A stretch of 59,979 bases of DNA, from assembly GCA_022770665.1 (NCBI GenBank), contig JALEHL010000040.1, forward strand, positions 1-59,979, written 5' to 3'. The DNA is from Bacillota bacterium (lineage in GTDB: Bacteria; Bacillota; Clostridia; Peptostreptococcales; Anaerovoracaceae). Below are positions 53,921-59,979 of the stretch, piece by piece (the stretch's first letter is position 1; the number at the start of each line of letters is the position of its first letter). Under the pieces are notes generated by a model. That model did no database searches, had not been told where the DNA came from, and saw only the letters and a list, made by a program, of their open reading frames with translations. The translations under genes were made by a program, and so were the position numbers.

Positions 53921-55147
53921 ATGAACGCAAAAAAATTCGGCGAAAAAATCGCTGCGCTGCGAAAAGAAAAGGGACTGACGCAGCTGCAGCTGGCAGAAAA
54001 ACTGAATGTAAGCAATAAAACGATATCACGCTGGGAGACAGGGGAGGGCTATCCGGATATTTCCATACTATCCGCTCTGGCACATCACCTAGATATTACT
54101 GTCGATGATCTCCTGGCGGATAGAGCGCAGTCGGAAGTGGAAGTGGAAGTGGAATCGGAACCACAAACACAATCCGAACCGGAAAAGAAAAAACAGTTTA
54201 ATAAAAAAGAAGGCCGAGAACAAATGTGCCATTCGGAACGTCCGGTTTGCTGGCCTGCGTCCGACTGGAAGGATTTTGTCAAGCATACTTTTCTGTCAGA
54301 ACGTATGCTTCATATGGCATATTTTCTAATTCTGGCGCTGGTGTTTTATTCATCAAACGAAAGGTTTCTGTATAAGAGCATTTCCAATCCGACATCTTAT
54401 GGCTATTTCTGTACAAAGTATCAGGCATTCTTTCTGATCGGATTCCTGTTCCTTTCAACGCTTCTTCTGATCCTCTGGGATCTGAAAAAGTATTGCAGGG
54501 GCAACCGGCGGTGTGTTCCATTCCTGCGAAACATGGGACTGATCGGAGCATTTGTTCTTTCCATACTGTTTTCCATCTGTCCGGTAAAAGGCACGCCCGT
54601 AGAAACGACAAATACATTTTATAATGTGGAAAAAGCCACACTCTTTGATTTCGTCATGATGCAGACAGACCGGAAGAGCATACTGTTTTGTGGTGCGGCC
54701 TTTATATTGATTTACCTGGTTTTCATGGTGACAGAAAAAAGACCGAAAGAGGGAAATTCCCCTTCGAAATGGAAGGAATTCTGGAAGTCTCTTACTGTAT
54801 TCAATAAAATCAGTATGGTAACGATTTTGCTTTCCATGGTTGCTGTCATTTCCTATTTGCTGCTTTGTACCAGCGTGAGTCTATATAATGCTTATCCTGA
54901 TGGTCCGTTTTATTTTCTCACATCAATGTTCGGGATTCTATCCTTCATAACGGCCGCTGCGGGGATATTGAGTCCGAAAGCAGGATGCGCTGCAGCATTG
55001 ATCGGGCTGCTCGCAGGTGTTGTGGGTAAATATGACAGGCAGTACAAGGCGTCCATGATTCTGGCAGTCGTAAATCTTGTGATTTCCTATCTCCTTCCGA
55101 TTCTGATCATGATTACACAGACATACGGAATATTTCAGTATTTCTAA
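53921..55147 (+). CDS. HTH (XRE/Cro-CI) regulator with C-terminal membrane domain
   Basis: A 408-residue protein. Residues 5-62 are a Cro/CI-type helix-turn-helix (FGEKIAALRKEKGLTQLQLAEKLNVSNKTISRWETGEGYPDI). Next comes an acidic linker (about 68-95) encoded by GGAAGT hexamer repeats. Then six or seven membrane helices follow from about residue 128 to the end. This build, a DNA-binding domain tied to a membrane domain, suggests a membrane-held regulator that senses an envelope or membrane state. The start at 53921 has GGAGGG upstream; the longer frame from 53861 begins before the -10 box. Target genes unknown. The yneA-like gene lies just downstream but has its own promoter. Confidence 0.85.
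   Translation: MNAKKFGEKIAALRKEKGLTQLQLAEKLNVSNKTISRWETGEGYPDISILSALAHHLDITVDDLLADRAQSEVEVEVESEPQTQSEPEKKKQFNKKEGREQMCHSERPVCWPASDWKDFVKHTFLSERMLHMAYFLILALVFYSSNERFLYKSISNPTSYGYFCTKYQAFFLIGFLFLSTLLLILWDLKKYCRGNRRCVPFLRNMGLIGAFVLSILFSICPVKGTPVETTNTFYNVEKATLFDFVMMQTDRKSILFCGAAFILIYLVFMVTEKRPKEGNSPSKWKEFWKSLTVFNKISMVTILLSMVAVISYLLLCTSVSLYNAYPDGPFYFLTSMFGILSFITAAAGILSPKAGCAAALIGLLAGVVGKYDRQYKASMILAVVNLVISYLLPILIMITQTYGIFQYF
54133..54156 (+). repeat. GGAAGT hexamer repeat inside the HTH-membrane gene
   Basis: GGAAGT occurs three times in direct succession, then GGAATC, encoding alternating Glu and Val/Ser in the acidic linker. Copy-number change would alter linker length without breaking the frame. 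Confidence 0.7.
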
Positions 55148-55165
55148 AAATAATAGGCCCAGTTT

Positions 55166-55178
55166 CGAACATTTGTTT
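55166..55178 (+). promoter_or_regulatory. LexA-like box 1 upstream of yneA
   Basis: CGAACATTTGTTT fits the Firmicutes SOS box pattern CGAAC-N4-GTTCG in one full half-site and GTT of the other. It lies 10 bases upstream of the -35. Confidence 0.55.
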
Positions 55179-55187
55179 ATTTTTCCA

Positions 55188-55216
55188 TTGACAAAGAACA
55201 TTTATTCTGGTATATT
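55188..55216 (+). promoter_or_regulatory. yneA promoter with overlapping LexA-like box 2
   Basis: A perfect TTGACA (55188-55193) and TATATT (55211-55216) are 17 bases apart. The spacer contains GAACATTTATTC (55196-55207), one mismatch from GAAC-N4-GTTC. A repressor bound there would cover both promoter elements. Confidence 0.68.
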
Positions 55217-55225
55217 GTAGAAAAA

Positions 55226-55237
55226 GAACAAATGTTT
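55226..55237 (+). promoter_or_regulatory. LexA-like box 3 downstream of the yneA -10
   Basis: GAACAAATGTTT, followed by CG, fits GAAC-N4-GTTT, placed just after the expected transcription start. The three boxes are spaced by about 30 bases, that is about three helical turns. Confidence 0.55.
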
Positions 55238-55256
55238 CGAAAGGGGCGTGAACCGG

Positions 55257-55562
55257 ATGACAAAGAAATATAAAGTTGTAAATAAGCTTCGCTTTACGAT
55301 TTTCGTAGTAATAATGATCCTGCTAATTACCACATTTGCTAATTTTGCATTGGGTTTAAATACGGCGAACAGTTTGACACGTCTTACATATATGGATTAT
55401 GAAATTACTGATGGTGACACATTGTGGACGATTGCTGAGACTTATATGACGGATGTTTCTGATATCCGTGAAGCTGTATACGAGCTTTGCCAGCTCAATG
55501 ATATCCGCGCTGGTGAATTATATGTTGGCATGACGATTCAGATTCCGATTCAGTCTGTATAA
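55257..55562 (+). CDS. YneA-like LysM protein, probable SOS cell-division inhibitor
   Basis: A 101-residue protein: a short basic start, one membrane helix (about residues 12-34) and a single LysM domain (ITDGDTLWTIAETYMTDVSDIREAVYELCQLNDIRAGELYVGMTIQIPI). This is the architecture of YneA, which stops cell division during the SOS response in Bacillus. Three LexA-like boxes around the promoter support SOS control. I start at ATG 55257, 10 bases after AAGGGG; a GTG at 55248 lies too close to it. In Bacillus yneA is divergent from lexA, but no lexA is present here. Confidence 0.8.
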   Translation: MTKKYKVVNKLRFTIFVVIMILLITTFANFALGLNTANSLTRLTYMDYEITDGDTLWTIAETYMTDVSDIREAVYELCQLNDIRAGELYVGMTIQIPIQSV

Positions 55563-55707
55563 TGTCATCTACGAGCGTCATGTGGAAAAACAGCTTATGA
55601 CTGAGTTTAATCGTCGTTCCCCAAAGATATTATCCACCCGCAAACAAAAAATCGCTTAAAACGGGAAATAGAGCCTCACTTTTTCAAGAACAAAAGTATT
55701 ACCATAC
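55563..55707. other. AT-rich gap after yneA with no recognised feature
   Basis: About 145 bases with only one 20-codon frame (from an ATG near 55597), lacking a ribosome binding site. No intrinsic terminator with a clear stem and T-run was found. It leads into the promoter of the zinc-ribbon gene. Confidence 0.5.
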
Positions 55708-55736
55708 TTGCAGAGGGATTTCATCCATGATACAAT
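55708..55736 (+). promoter_or_regulatory. promoter of the zinc-ribbon gene
   Basis: TTGCAG (55708-55713) and TACAAT (55731-55736) with a 17-base spacer. Confidence 0.6.
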
Positions 55737-55782
55737 AGATCTTAACTCATCTTACTATGTTAGAGGCAAAAGGAGTATATCA

Positions 55783-55995
55783 ATGGAGAGAAAACAATAC
55801 GTATGTCCGAAGTGCGGCTGCACACAGTATGAAAGTGATCAGTTCCAGGCAACAGGCGGTAATTTCGCGAAGATGTTTGATATTCAGAATAAACGGTTTA
55901 CAACCATATCATGCAGCAGATGCGGCTATACCGAGTTATATAAGAAAGCAGCGGACGATGCGATGGATATTCTTGATTTCCTGATCGGAGGCTGA
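55783..55995 (+). CDS. small zinc-ribbon protein (nucleic acid-binding type)
   Basis: A 70-residue protein with CPKCGC (Cys8 and Cys11) and CSRCGYTELYK (Cys46 and Cys49), a zinc-ribbon arrangement found in a widespread small family annotated as zinc-ribbon nucleic acid-binding protein (COG3478). The C-terminus (AADDAMDILDFLIGG) is the usual family tail. The function is unknown. The ATG at 55783 follows AAGGAG by 8 bases; the longer frame from 55708 begins inside the promoter. It is the last plus-strand gene. Confidence 0.85.
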   Translation: MERKQYVCPKCGCTQYESDQFQATGGNFAKMFDIQNKRFTTISCSRCGYTELYKKAADDAMDILDFLIGG

Positions 55996-56037
55996 GAATA
56001 TATTTAAGAAATAAAAATTATTTTAATGCAAAAGAAA

Positions 56038-56097
56038 AACCCTCCGTAAATACGGAAAACCAAGATACAGGTGTATGAGCCGGAGGGTTCAGTTTTT
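56038..56097. terminator. bidirectional terminator with a three-way-junction fold
   Basis: AACCCTCCG (56038-56046) pairs with CGGAGGGTT (56081-56089). TTTTT follows on the plus strand, and TTTTTCTTTT on the minus strand. The loop contains two further perfect hairpins, CCGTA/TACGG (56044-56055, which competes with the outer stem) and ATACA/TGTAT (56065-56076). It sits between the convergent zinc-ribbon and ruvX genes. Confidence 0.72.
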
Positions 56098-56104
56098 GTG
56101 TCAT

Positions 56105-56138
56105 AACTATTCCCAAAATTGTGATTTTAGGAATAGTT
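56105..56138. repeat. 34-base near-perfect palindrome
   Basis: AACTATTCC, C, AAAAT, then TGTG, then ATTTT, A, GGAATAGTT: two arms of 15 bases with a single mismatch around a 4-base loop. No T-run follows on either strand. It lies just downstream of the bidirectional terminator, about 60 bases from the ruvX stop. Confidence 0.7.
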
Positions 56139-56197
56139 AATTCTTGAATATAACATCCCCTTTACACCATGTTTTCAGGTTCCAGATCGATATAAAA

Positions 56198-56656
56198 TTA
56201 TCCCTCTAATTCATTTCTTTTCTTGAAAGACAGTGTATCAAGATAACTTTGCAGAATTAGAACCGCAGCCTGCTTATCGATGACTTCCTTCCTTTTTTTT
56301 CGGCTCAGATCCGCATCGATCAGAACACGTTCAGCCATAACTGTCGTCAGACGTTCATCCTGCCATACAATTTCCACACCTTTCATTCCGGTACTGCGCA
56401 TTTTATTTTCCAGCATCGTCCGGAACTCATATACTTTCTCTGTCTGTACACTTTCTGTCCCATTCAGCTTTTTATTCAGGCCGATCACAATGGTATCACA
56501 TTCATATTCTTTTACAAGATCAAGTATCTTTCCAGTATCTTTGCGAATTCCTACTCGTTCCAGTGTCATAAGACCTTGTGCAGTTATGCACAGCGGATCA
56601 GAAATTGCGATTCCTACCGTTTTATCGCCTACATCAAGTCCGATTTTCCTCATCAT
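56198..56656 (-). CDS. ruvX: RuvX/YqgF family Holliday junction resolvase-like protein
   Basis: A 152-residue RNase H-fold protein. It begins RKIGLDVGDKTVGIAISD with the first catalytic Asp, has EYECDTIVIGLNKKLNG near 47, and WQDERLTTVMAERVL near 97 with DKQAAVLILQSYLD carrying the last Asp. YqgF is linked to pre-16S rRNA 5'-end maturation as well as to Holliday junctions. I start at the ATG with AGGGAAGGA upstream (56656). It lies in the conserved order alaS-ireB-ruvX. The DUF1292 gene that often follows is absent here. Confidence 0.93.
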   Translation of the reverse strand: MMRKIGLDVGDKTVGIAISDPLCITAQGLMTLERVGIRKDTGKILDLVKEYECDTIVIGLNKKLNGTESVQTEKVYEFRTMLENKMRSTGMKGVEIVWQDERLTTVMAERVLIDADLSRKKRKEVIDKQAAVLILQSYLDTLSFKKRNELEG

Positions 56657-56718
56657 CCTATGTCCTTCCCTGTCCATTTGTTGCGAAAATTAATATTCAA
56701 AAGTCTGAAAATAAAGAG

Positions 56719-56753
56719 AAAGCGGACCTCAACTGAACGTTAAAGACCGCTTT
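56719..56753 (-). terminator. possible terminator or processing hairpin after ireB
   Basis: AAAGCGG (56719-56725) pairs with CCGCTTT (56747-56753). Reading the minus strand, the stem is followed by TCTCTTTATTTTC, an imperfect T tract. It may only attenuate transcription into ruvX. Confidence 0.5.
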
Positions 56754-56775
56754 TTCAATTTTCGATGTATTATAC

Positions 56776-57018
56776 TTATTTATTCAGATAGTATCGCAGG
56801 AGCTCTTCCAGCAGATCATCCCGATCAATGCTCTTAATCATGGTCCTTGCATTATTATGGCTGGTAATATAGGATGGGTCTCCCGAAATAATATAACCAA
56901 CCAGCTGGTCGATCGGATTATAATCCTTTTCTTCCAGTGCGTTGTAAACTGCCTCAATGATCTCTCTGTTGGTCTTCTGCAGTTTCGTAGAATCAAACAT
57001 TATGGTTGCTCTATCCAT
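56776..57018 (-). CDS. ireB: IreB family regulatory phosphoprotein
   Basis: An 80-residue protein of the IreB/UPF0297 family ([54 protein letters not shown] spans most of it). In Enterococcus, IreB is phosphorylated on N-terminal threonines by the PASTA kinase IreK and restrains cephalosporin resistance. Thr5 lies in the matching region here. The start at 57018 has AAGGAAAGGGG upstream on the minus strand; a longer frame of 10 more residues is less likely. It follows alaS, as throughout Firmicutes. Confidence 0.94.
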   Translation of the reverse strand: MDRATIMFDSTKLQKTNREIIEAVYNALEEKDYNPIDQLVGYIISGDPSYITSHNNARTMIKSIDRDDLLEELLRYYLNK

Positions 57019-57102
57019 CTCAATGCCCCTTTCCTTCGTTTGTTGCATTTCTTAATTACCAGTTTTATTATACTATCATTTCCAGTTTTATGCAAGAAAA
57101 TT

Positions 57103-59721
57103 CTAAAGTAAGGTTTCTGCCACTGCAAAAGCTTCTTCGACTTTCGAAGAATCTTTTGCGCCTGCCTGGGCCATATCTGCTTTTCCGCCGCCGCCGCCTC
57201 CGCATGCTGCAGCAATTGGTTTTATCATCTTCCCTGCATGGTATCCCTTATCCAGGAGATCATTTGTCAGGGATACGAGGAATGTAACTTTCTGACCGTT
57301 TACTGCAGCAAACACCATTGCAGCGTTCTGGCAGACTTTTTTAATATCATCGGAAAGGCTGCGCAGATCATTAATCGTATAATCTTCAAATCTTGCGGTA
57401 ATCAGTTTCACGCCATGAATCTCTTTTGCATCTGCAATCAGTCTGTCTGCTTCATTTCCCATTGCGGCTTTCCTGATCTCATCCAGTTCTTTTTTCAGAG
57501 TTTTCAGTTCTTCTGCATTGGATCTGGCCTTTTCCACAAGAACAGAACGATTTGCTTTTAAGGCATCTGCCACCTGGATGATCGTGGTTTCATATTCTTC
57601 CGCTTTTTCCAGAACACCTGTACCGGTCACAGCTTCAATTCTGCGGATTCCAGATGCAACGCCTCCTTCTGACAGGATCTTGAACGCACCGATCTGTCCG
57701 GAATTCTTTACATGGGTGCCGCCACACAGTTCCACAGACCAGTCACCGACATTTACTACACGTACAACACTGCCGTATTTTTCTCCGAACAATGCCATTG
57801 CACCTTCTTTCTGTGCATCTTCCATGGACATCTCATCGGTTTTCACGTCAAGGAAAGCATTGATCTGTTCATTGACCAGAGCTTCCACCTTTGTAAGCTG
57901 TTCTTTTGTCATTGCTTCGAAATGAGAAAAGTCAAAACGAAGCAGATGTTCATTCACACTGGATCCTGCCTGCTGAACATGTGCGCCGAGTACTTCACGC
58001 AAAGCTTTCTGCAGAAGATGGGTTGCGGTATGATTTCTTGCTGTACAGTTCCGCTTCTGCCTGTCAATAGTAGCGGCAATCTCCTCTCCAGTATGGAAAA
58101 CTCCTTCTTTCACAACAGCTCTATGGAAAAAGATCCCGTTTTTTTTCTCTACAGCAGTAATTTCAGCGATCGCTCCATCTTTACCCTGCAGGAAGCCTGT
58201 ATCAGAAGCCTGACCGCCCCCCTCTGCATAGAAAGGCGTACGATCGAGAAAGATCCTTACGGTATCCCCTTTCCGTGCTTCATCTGTCGGACCGTTTATA
58301 CCTGTCATTGCGAGAATGGCTGCATCTGCACGATACATCTCATAACCGACAAATTCTGTTGGCGGCACATCTACTGTATGGTCCGCATCTTTCCATGCTT
58401 CTTCATCTGTGTTTTTCCGGTTCGCGCGAGCAAGTTCTTTCTGGTTTCTCATGTTCTCTGCAAAACCTTCGGTATCAGCAGTGCATCCGTTTTCTGCGAG
58501 AATTTCTTCGGTCAGTTCCAGCGGGAACCCGTACGTATCATAAAGTTTAAATACCTTTCCTCCGTCCAGGACTGTCTTGCCGGCTACTTTTAATTCTTCA
58601 ACATAATCACGGATAATCGCTTCTCCCTGATCCAGTGTATCTGCAAATTTATCCTCTTCGACAGAAATAATCTTCTGAATATATTCTTTTTTCTCGATCA
58701 GCTCCGGATAAGCGTCTCCCGATACTTCGATCACTCTGTTCGATAATTCAACGAGAAATTTCCCCTGAATTCCGAGCAGTCTTCCATGTCTGGCAGCACG
58801 GCGGATCAGACGGCGGAGTACATATCCGCGACCTTCATTGCCAGGCATAATGCCATCCGCAATCATAAATGTCATGGAGCGAAGATGGTCTGTAATGATA
58901 CGAATGGATACATCCGTAGGAGCCTGTCCATCCTTATATTCCACACCGCTCTTTTCCACAACGCCGTCAAGTATATGCCGAATCGTATCAATTTCAAAAA
59001 TAGAATCGACTCCCTGCATGATACAGGCAATTCTCTCCAATCCCATTCCGGTATCAATATTCGGATGCTCCAGATTGCTGTAGGAACCGTCTTCTTCTTT
59101 AGAAAACTGTGTGAATACATGATTCCAGAATTCGAGATAGCGGTCACAGTCACAGCCAGGTTTGCAGTCCGGTTTACCGCAACCGTATTCCGGTCCGCGA
59201 TCGAAATAAATCTCAGAACACGGTCCGCATGGTCCGAGACCGATTTCCCAGAAATTATCTTCCTTGCCCAGACGAACGATTCGTTCTTCCGGCATGCCAA
59301 GTTTTTTCCAGATTTCTACGGTCTCATCATCGTCTTCATAAACGGTGGCCCAAACTTTATCCCATGGAATCTTCAGCCAGTCCCGGATAAATTCTACACC
59401 CCAGGTCAGGGACTGCTCTTTAAAATAGTCTCCGAACGAGAAATTCCCGAGCATTTCAAAGAAAGTGCCATGTCTTGATGTAATACCTACATTATCTATG
59501 TCTCCTGTCCGGATACATTTCTGACAGGTTGTCATCCGTTTGGAAGGCGGTGTTTCCACACCGGAAAAATAATTTTTCAGTGGAGCCATTCCGGAATTGA
59601 TAATCAGAAGACTTTTGTCATTCTGAGGAATAAGGGAAGCACTTCCGCCCGGATAATGGCCTTTGCTGACGTAGAAGTCACGGAACATTTGTCTGATTTC
59701 GTTTAAGCCTAATTTTTCCAT
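57103..59721 (-). CDS. alaS: alanyl-tRNA synthetase
   Basis: An 872-residue class II synthetase that charges tRNA-Ala. The catalytic domain starts EIRQMFRDFYVSKGH and continues with SLIPQNDKSLLIINSGMAPLK. The editing domain has HTATHLLQ near 565 and CGGTH near 664, which bind zinc and hydrolyse Ser- and Gly-tRNA-Ala. The C-terminal C-Ala domain has a Gly-rich segment (CGGGGGGKADMAQAG) near the end. Dtd, encoded at 13.2 kb, removes glycine from tRNA-Ala as a second safeguard. AGGAGG lies upstream of the ATG. No T-box leader is present. Confidence 0.97.
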   Translation of the reverse strand: MEKLGLNEIRQMFRDFYVSKGHYPGGSASLIPQNDKSLLIINSGMAPLKNYFSGVETPPSKRMTTCQKCIRTGDIDNVGITSRHGTFFEMLGNFSFGDYFKEQSLTWGVEFIRDWLKIPWDKVWATVYEDDDETVEIWKKLGMPEERIVRLGKEDNFWEIGLGPCGPCSEIYFDRGPEYGCGKPDCKPGCDCDRYLEFWNHVFTQFSKEEDGSYSNLEHPNIDTGMGLERIACIMQGVDSIFEIDTIRHILDGVVEKSGVEYKDGQAPTDVSIRIITDHLRSMTFMIADGIMPGNEGRGYVLRRLIRRAARHGRLLGIQGKFLVELSNRVIEVSGDAYPELIEKKEYIQKIISVEEDKFADTLDQGEAIIRDYVEELKVAGKTVLDGGKVFKLYDTYGFPLELTEEILAENGCTADTEGFAENMRNQKELARANRKNTDEEAWKDADHTVDVPPTEFVGYEMYRADAAILAMTGINGPTDEARKGDTVRIFLDRTPFYAEGGGQASDTGFLQGKDGAIAEITAVEKKNGIFFHRAVVKEGVFHTGEEIAATIDRQKRNCTARNHTATHLLQKALREVLGAHVQQAGSSVNEHLLRFDFSHFEAMTKEQLTKVEALVNEQINAFLDVKTDEMSMEDAQKEGAMALFGEKYGSVVRVVNVGDWSVELCGGTHVKNSGQIGAFKILSEGGVASGIRRIEAVTGTGVLEKAEEYETTIIQVADALKANRSVLVEKARSNAEELKTLKKELDEIRKAAMGNEADRLIADAKEIHGVKLITARFEDYTINDLRSLSDDIKKVCQNAAMVFAAVNGQKVTFLVSLTNDLLDKGYHAGKMIKPIAAACGGGGGGKADMAQAGAKDSSKVEEAFAVAETLL

Positions 59722-59762
59722 ATATTAATTTCCTCCTGAAAATTACATTCAACCAATTTATA

Positions 59763-59791
59763 ATTGTACCATGTTCTATACAAAAAGTCTA
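59763..59791 (-). promoter_or_regulatory. promoter of alaS-ireB-ruvX
   Basis: On the minus strand TAGACT (59786-59791) and TACAAT (59763-59768) are 17 bases apart, and TGG before TACAAT gives an extended -10. The -35 lies inside the terminator hairpin of the upstream gene. Confidence 0.5.
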
Positions 59792-59810
59792 TGGTTTCCC
59801 ATAGACTTTT
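59782..59810 (-). terminator. intrinsic terminator of the gene entering from the right edge
   Basis: AAAAGTCTATGG and CCATAGACTTTT form a perfect 12-base stem with a 4-base loop. On the minus strand a T-run follows. Confidence 0.9.
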
Positions 59811-59822
59811 CGACTTTTCCTT

Positions 59823-59979
59823 TTACATCTGACTCTTCAGATTATGGGCCATTTCGCTCATATCTTTCTTCACATCGCTGAGCTCCTGTTTCACGCCATC
59901 CATATGACTTGCCGCCTTATGAATATTTCTCTTCAGTTCCCGCTTTGCAGAAGGCCGCATGGACGAATAAGCCGCTACC
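59823..59979 (-). CDS. C-terminal part of a small helical protein (5' partial)
   Basis: An open frame enters from the right edge on the minus strand and runs 51 codons to a TAA at 59823-59825. It is a basic then amphipathic helix (SAKRELKRNIHKAASHMDGVKQELSDVKKDMSEMAHNL region) of the kind seen at the C-terminus of small YtxH-like membrane-associated proteins. It is closed by a strong terminator. The family cannot be fixed without the missing N-terminal part. Confidence 0.6.
   Translation of the reverse strand, partial: VAAYSSMRPSAKRELKRNIHKAASHMDGVKQELSDVKKDMSEMAHNLKSQM

Noticed and set aside
55597-55659. A 20-codon frame after yneA
   Set aside because: It has no ribosome binding site and no feature of a signal peptide or conserved small protein.
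56140-56197. Remnant of the DUF1292 gene that often follows ruvX
   Set aside because: A short minus-strand frame (ending in LEPENMV) exists, but it has no start codon and no family signature.
1-59979. Mobile elements, prophage or CRISPR
   Set aside because: No transposase, phage structural gene, spaced direct repeats or Cas protein was found. The single tyrosine recombinase is embedded in a housekeeping operon.

Overview
The window looks like chromosomal backbone from a spore-forming, anaerobic, low-to-mid GC Firmicute, most likely Lachnospiraceae or a close clostridial family. The reasons are a complete spoIIIAA-AH operon, the nusB-TsaD paralog-xseA-xseB-ispA-dxs-tlyA string, relA-dtd-hemZ-hisS-aspS, alaS-ireB-ruvX, a fused SecDF, and AGGAGG ribosome binding sites nearly throughout. 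I do not name a species. No transposase, prophage, CRISPR array or rRNA was found. Almost every gene is on the plus strand up to about 56.0 kb. The last 3.9 kb (ruvX, ireB, alaS and a partial gene) is on the minus strand, and the two blocks converge on a symmetrical terminator region.

Layout: 0-8.5 kb holds yebC, a 6S RNA, an OPT-family transporter, polA-coaE coupled to an orphan solute-binding protein, tRNA-Leu(CAA) and yajC. 8.5-26.2 kb holds secDF, rel, dtd, an MBL hydrolase, hemZ, hisS, aspS, an unusual long nadD, yqeK, rsfS, leuS, RNase J, ylbF and efp, a translation and stringent-response block. 26.2-32.5 kb holds mltG, the tRNA wobble-uridine pair trmR-trhP, a CNNM/CBS membrane protein, a DUF4003 protein, a free-standing 22-residue lipoprotein gene and a HAD phosphatase. 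32.5-37.0 kb is the spoIIIA operon with a probable sigma-E promoter. 37.0-43.7 kb holds an Asp23-family gene, nusB, a Kae1/TsaD paralog, xseAB and the front end of the MEP isoprenoid pathway. 43.7-53.8 kb holds an aminotransferase, mutS-mutL-miaA, a XerS-like recombinase, a methionine gamma-lyase-like protein and a VTT-domain membrane protein. 53.9-56.0 kb holds an HTH/membrane regulator, a yneA-like LysM protein behind three LexA-like boxes, and a zinc-ribbon protein.

The genes mostly form tightly packed operons with 4-25 base overlaps, so several starts were moved from the longest frame to the one with a proper ribosome binding site (hemZ, nadD, leuS, spoIIIAB, spoIIIAF, the recombinase, the HTH regulator, yneA, ruvX, ireB). 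The genes cover translation and tRNA modification, DNA repair, protein export, sporulation and isoprenoid supply.

The most unusual items are: a self-contained transcription unit for a 22-residue lipoprotein whose mature part would be only Cys-Gly-Ala; NadD fused to a 215-residue zinc-ribbon-containing N-terminal region; and a spoIIIA operon in which SpoIIIAF is reduced to two membrane helices and SpoIIIAG appears to lack the insertion that builds the large ring in Bacillus. Further items are an orphan SOS-type yneA and two elaborate palindromes at the convergent junction near 56.1 kb.
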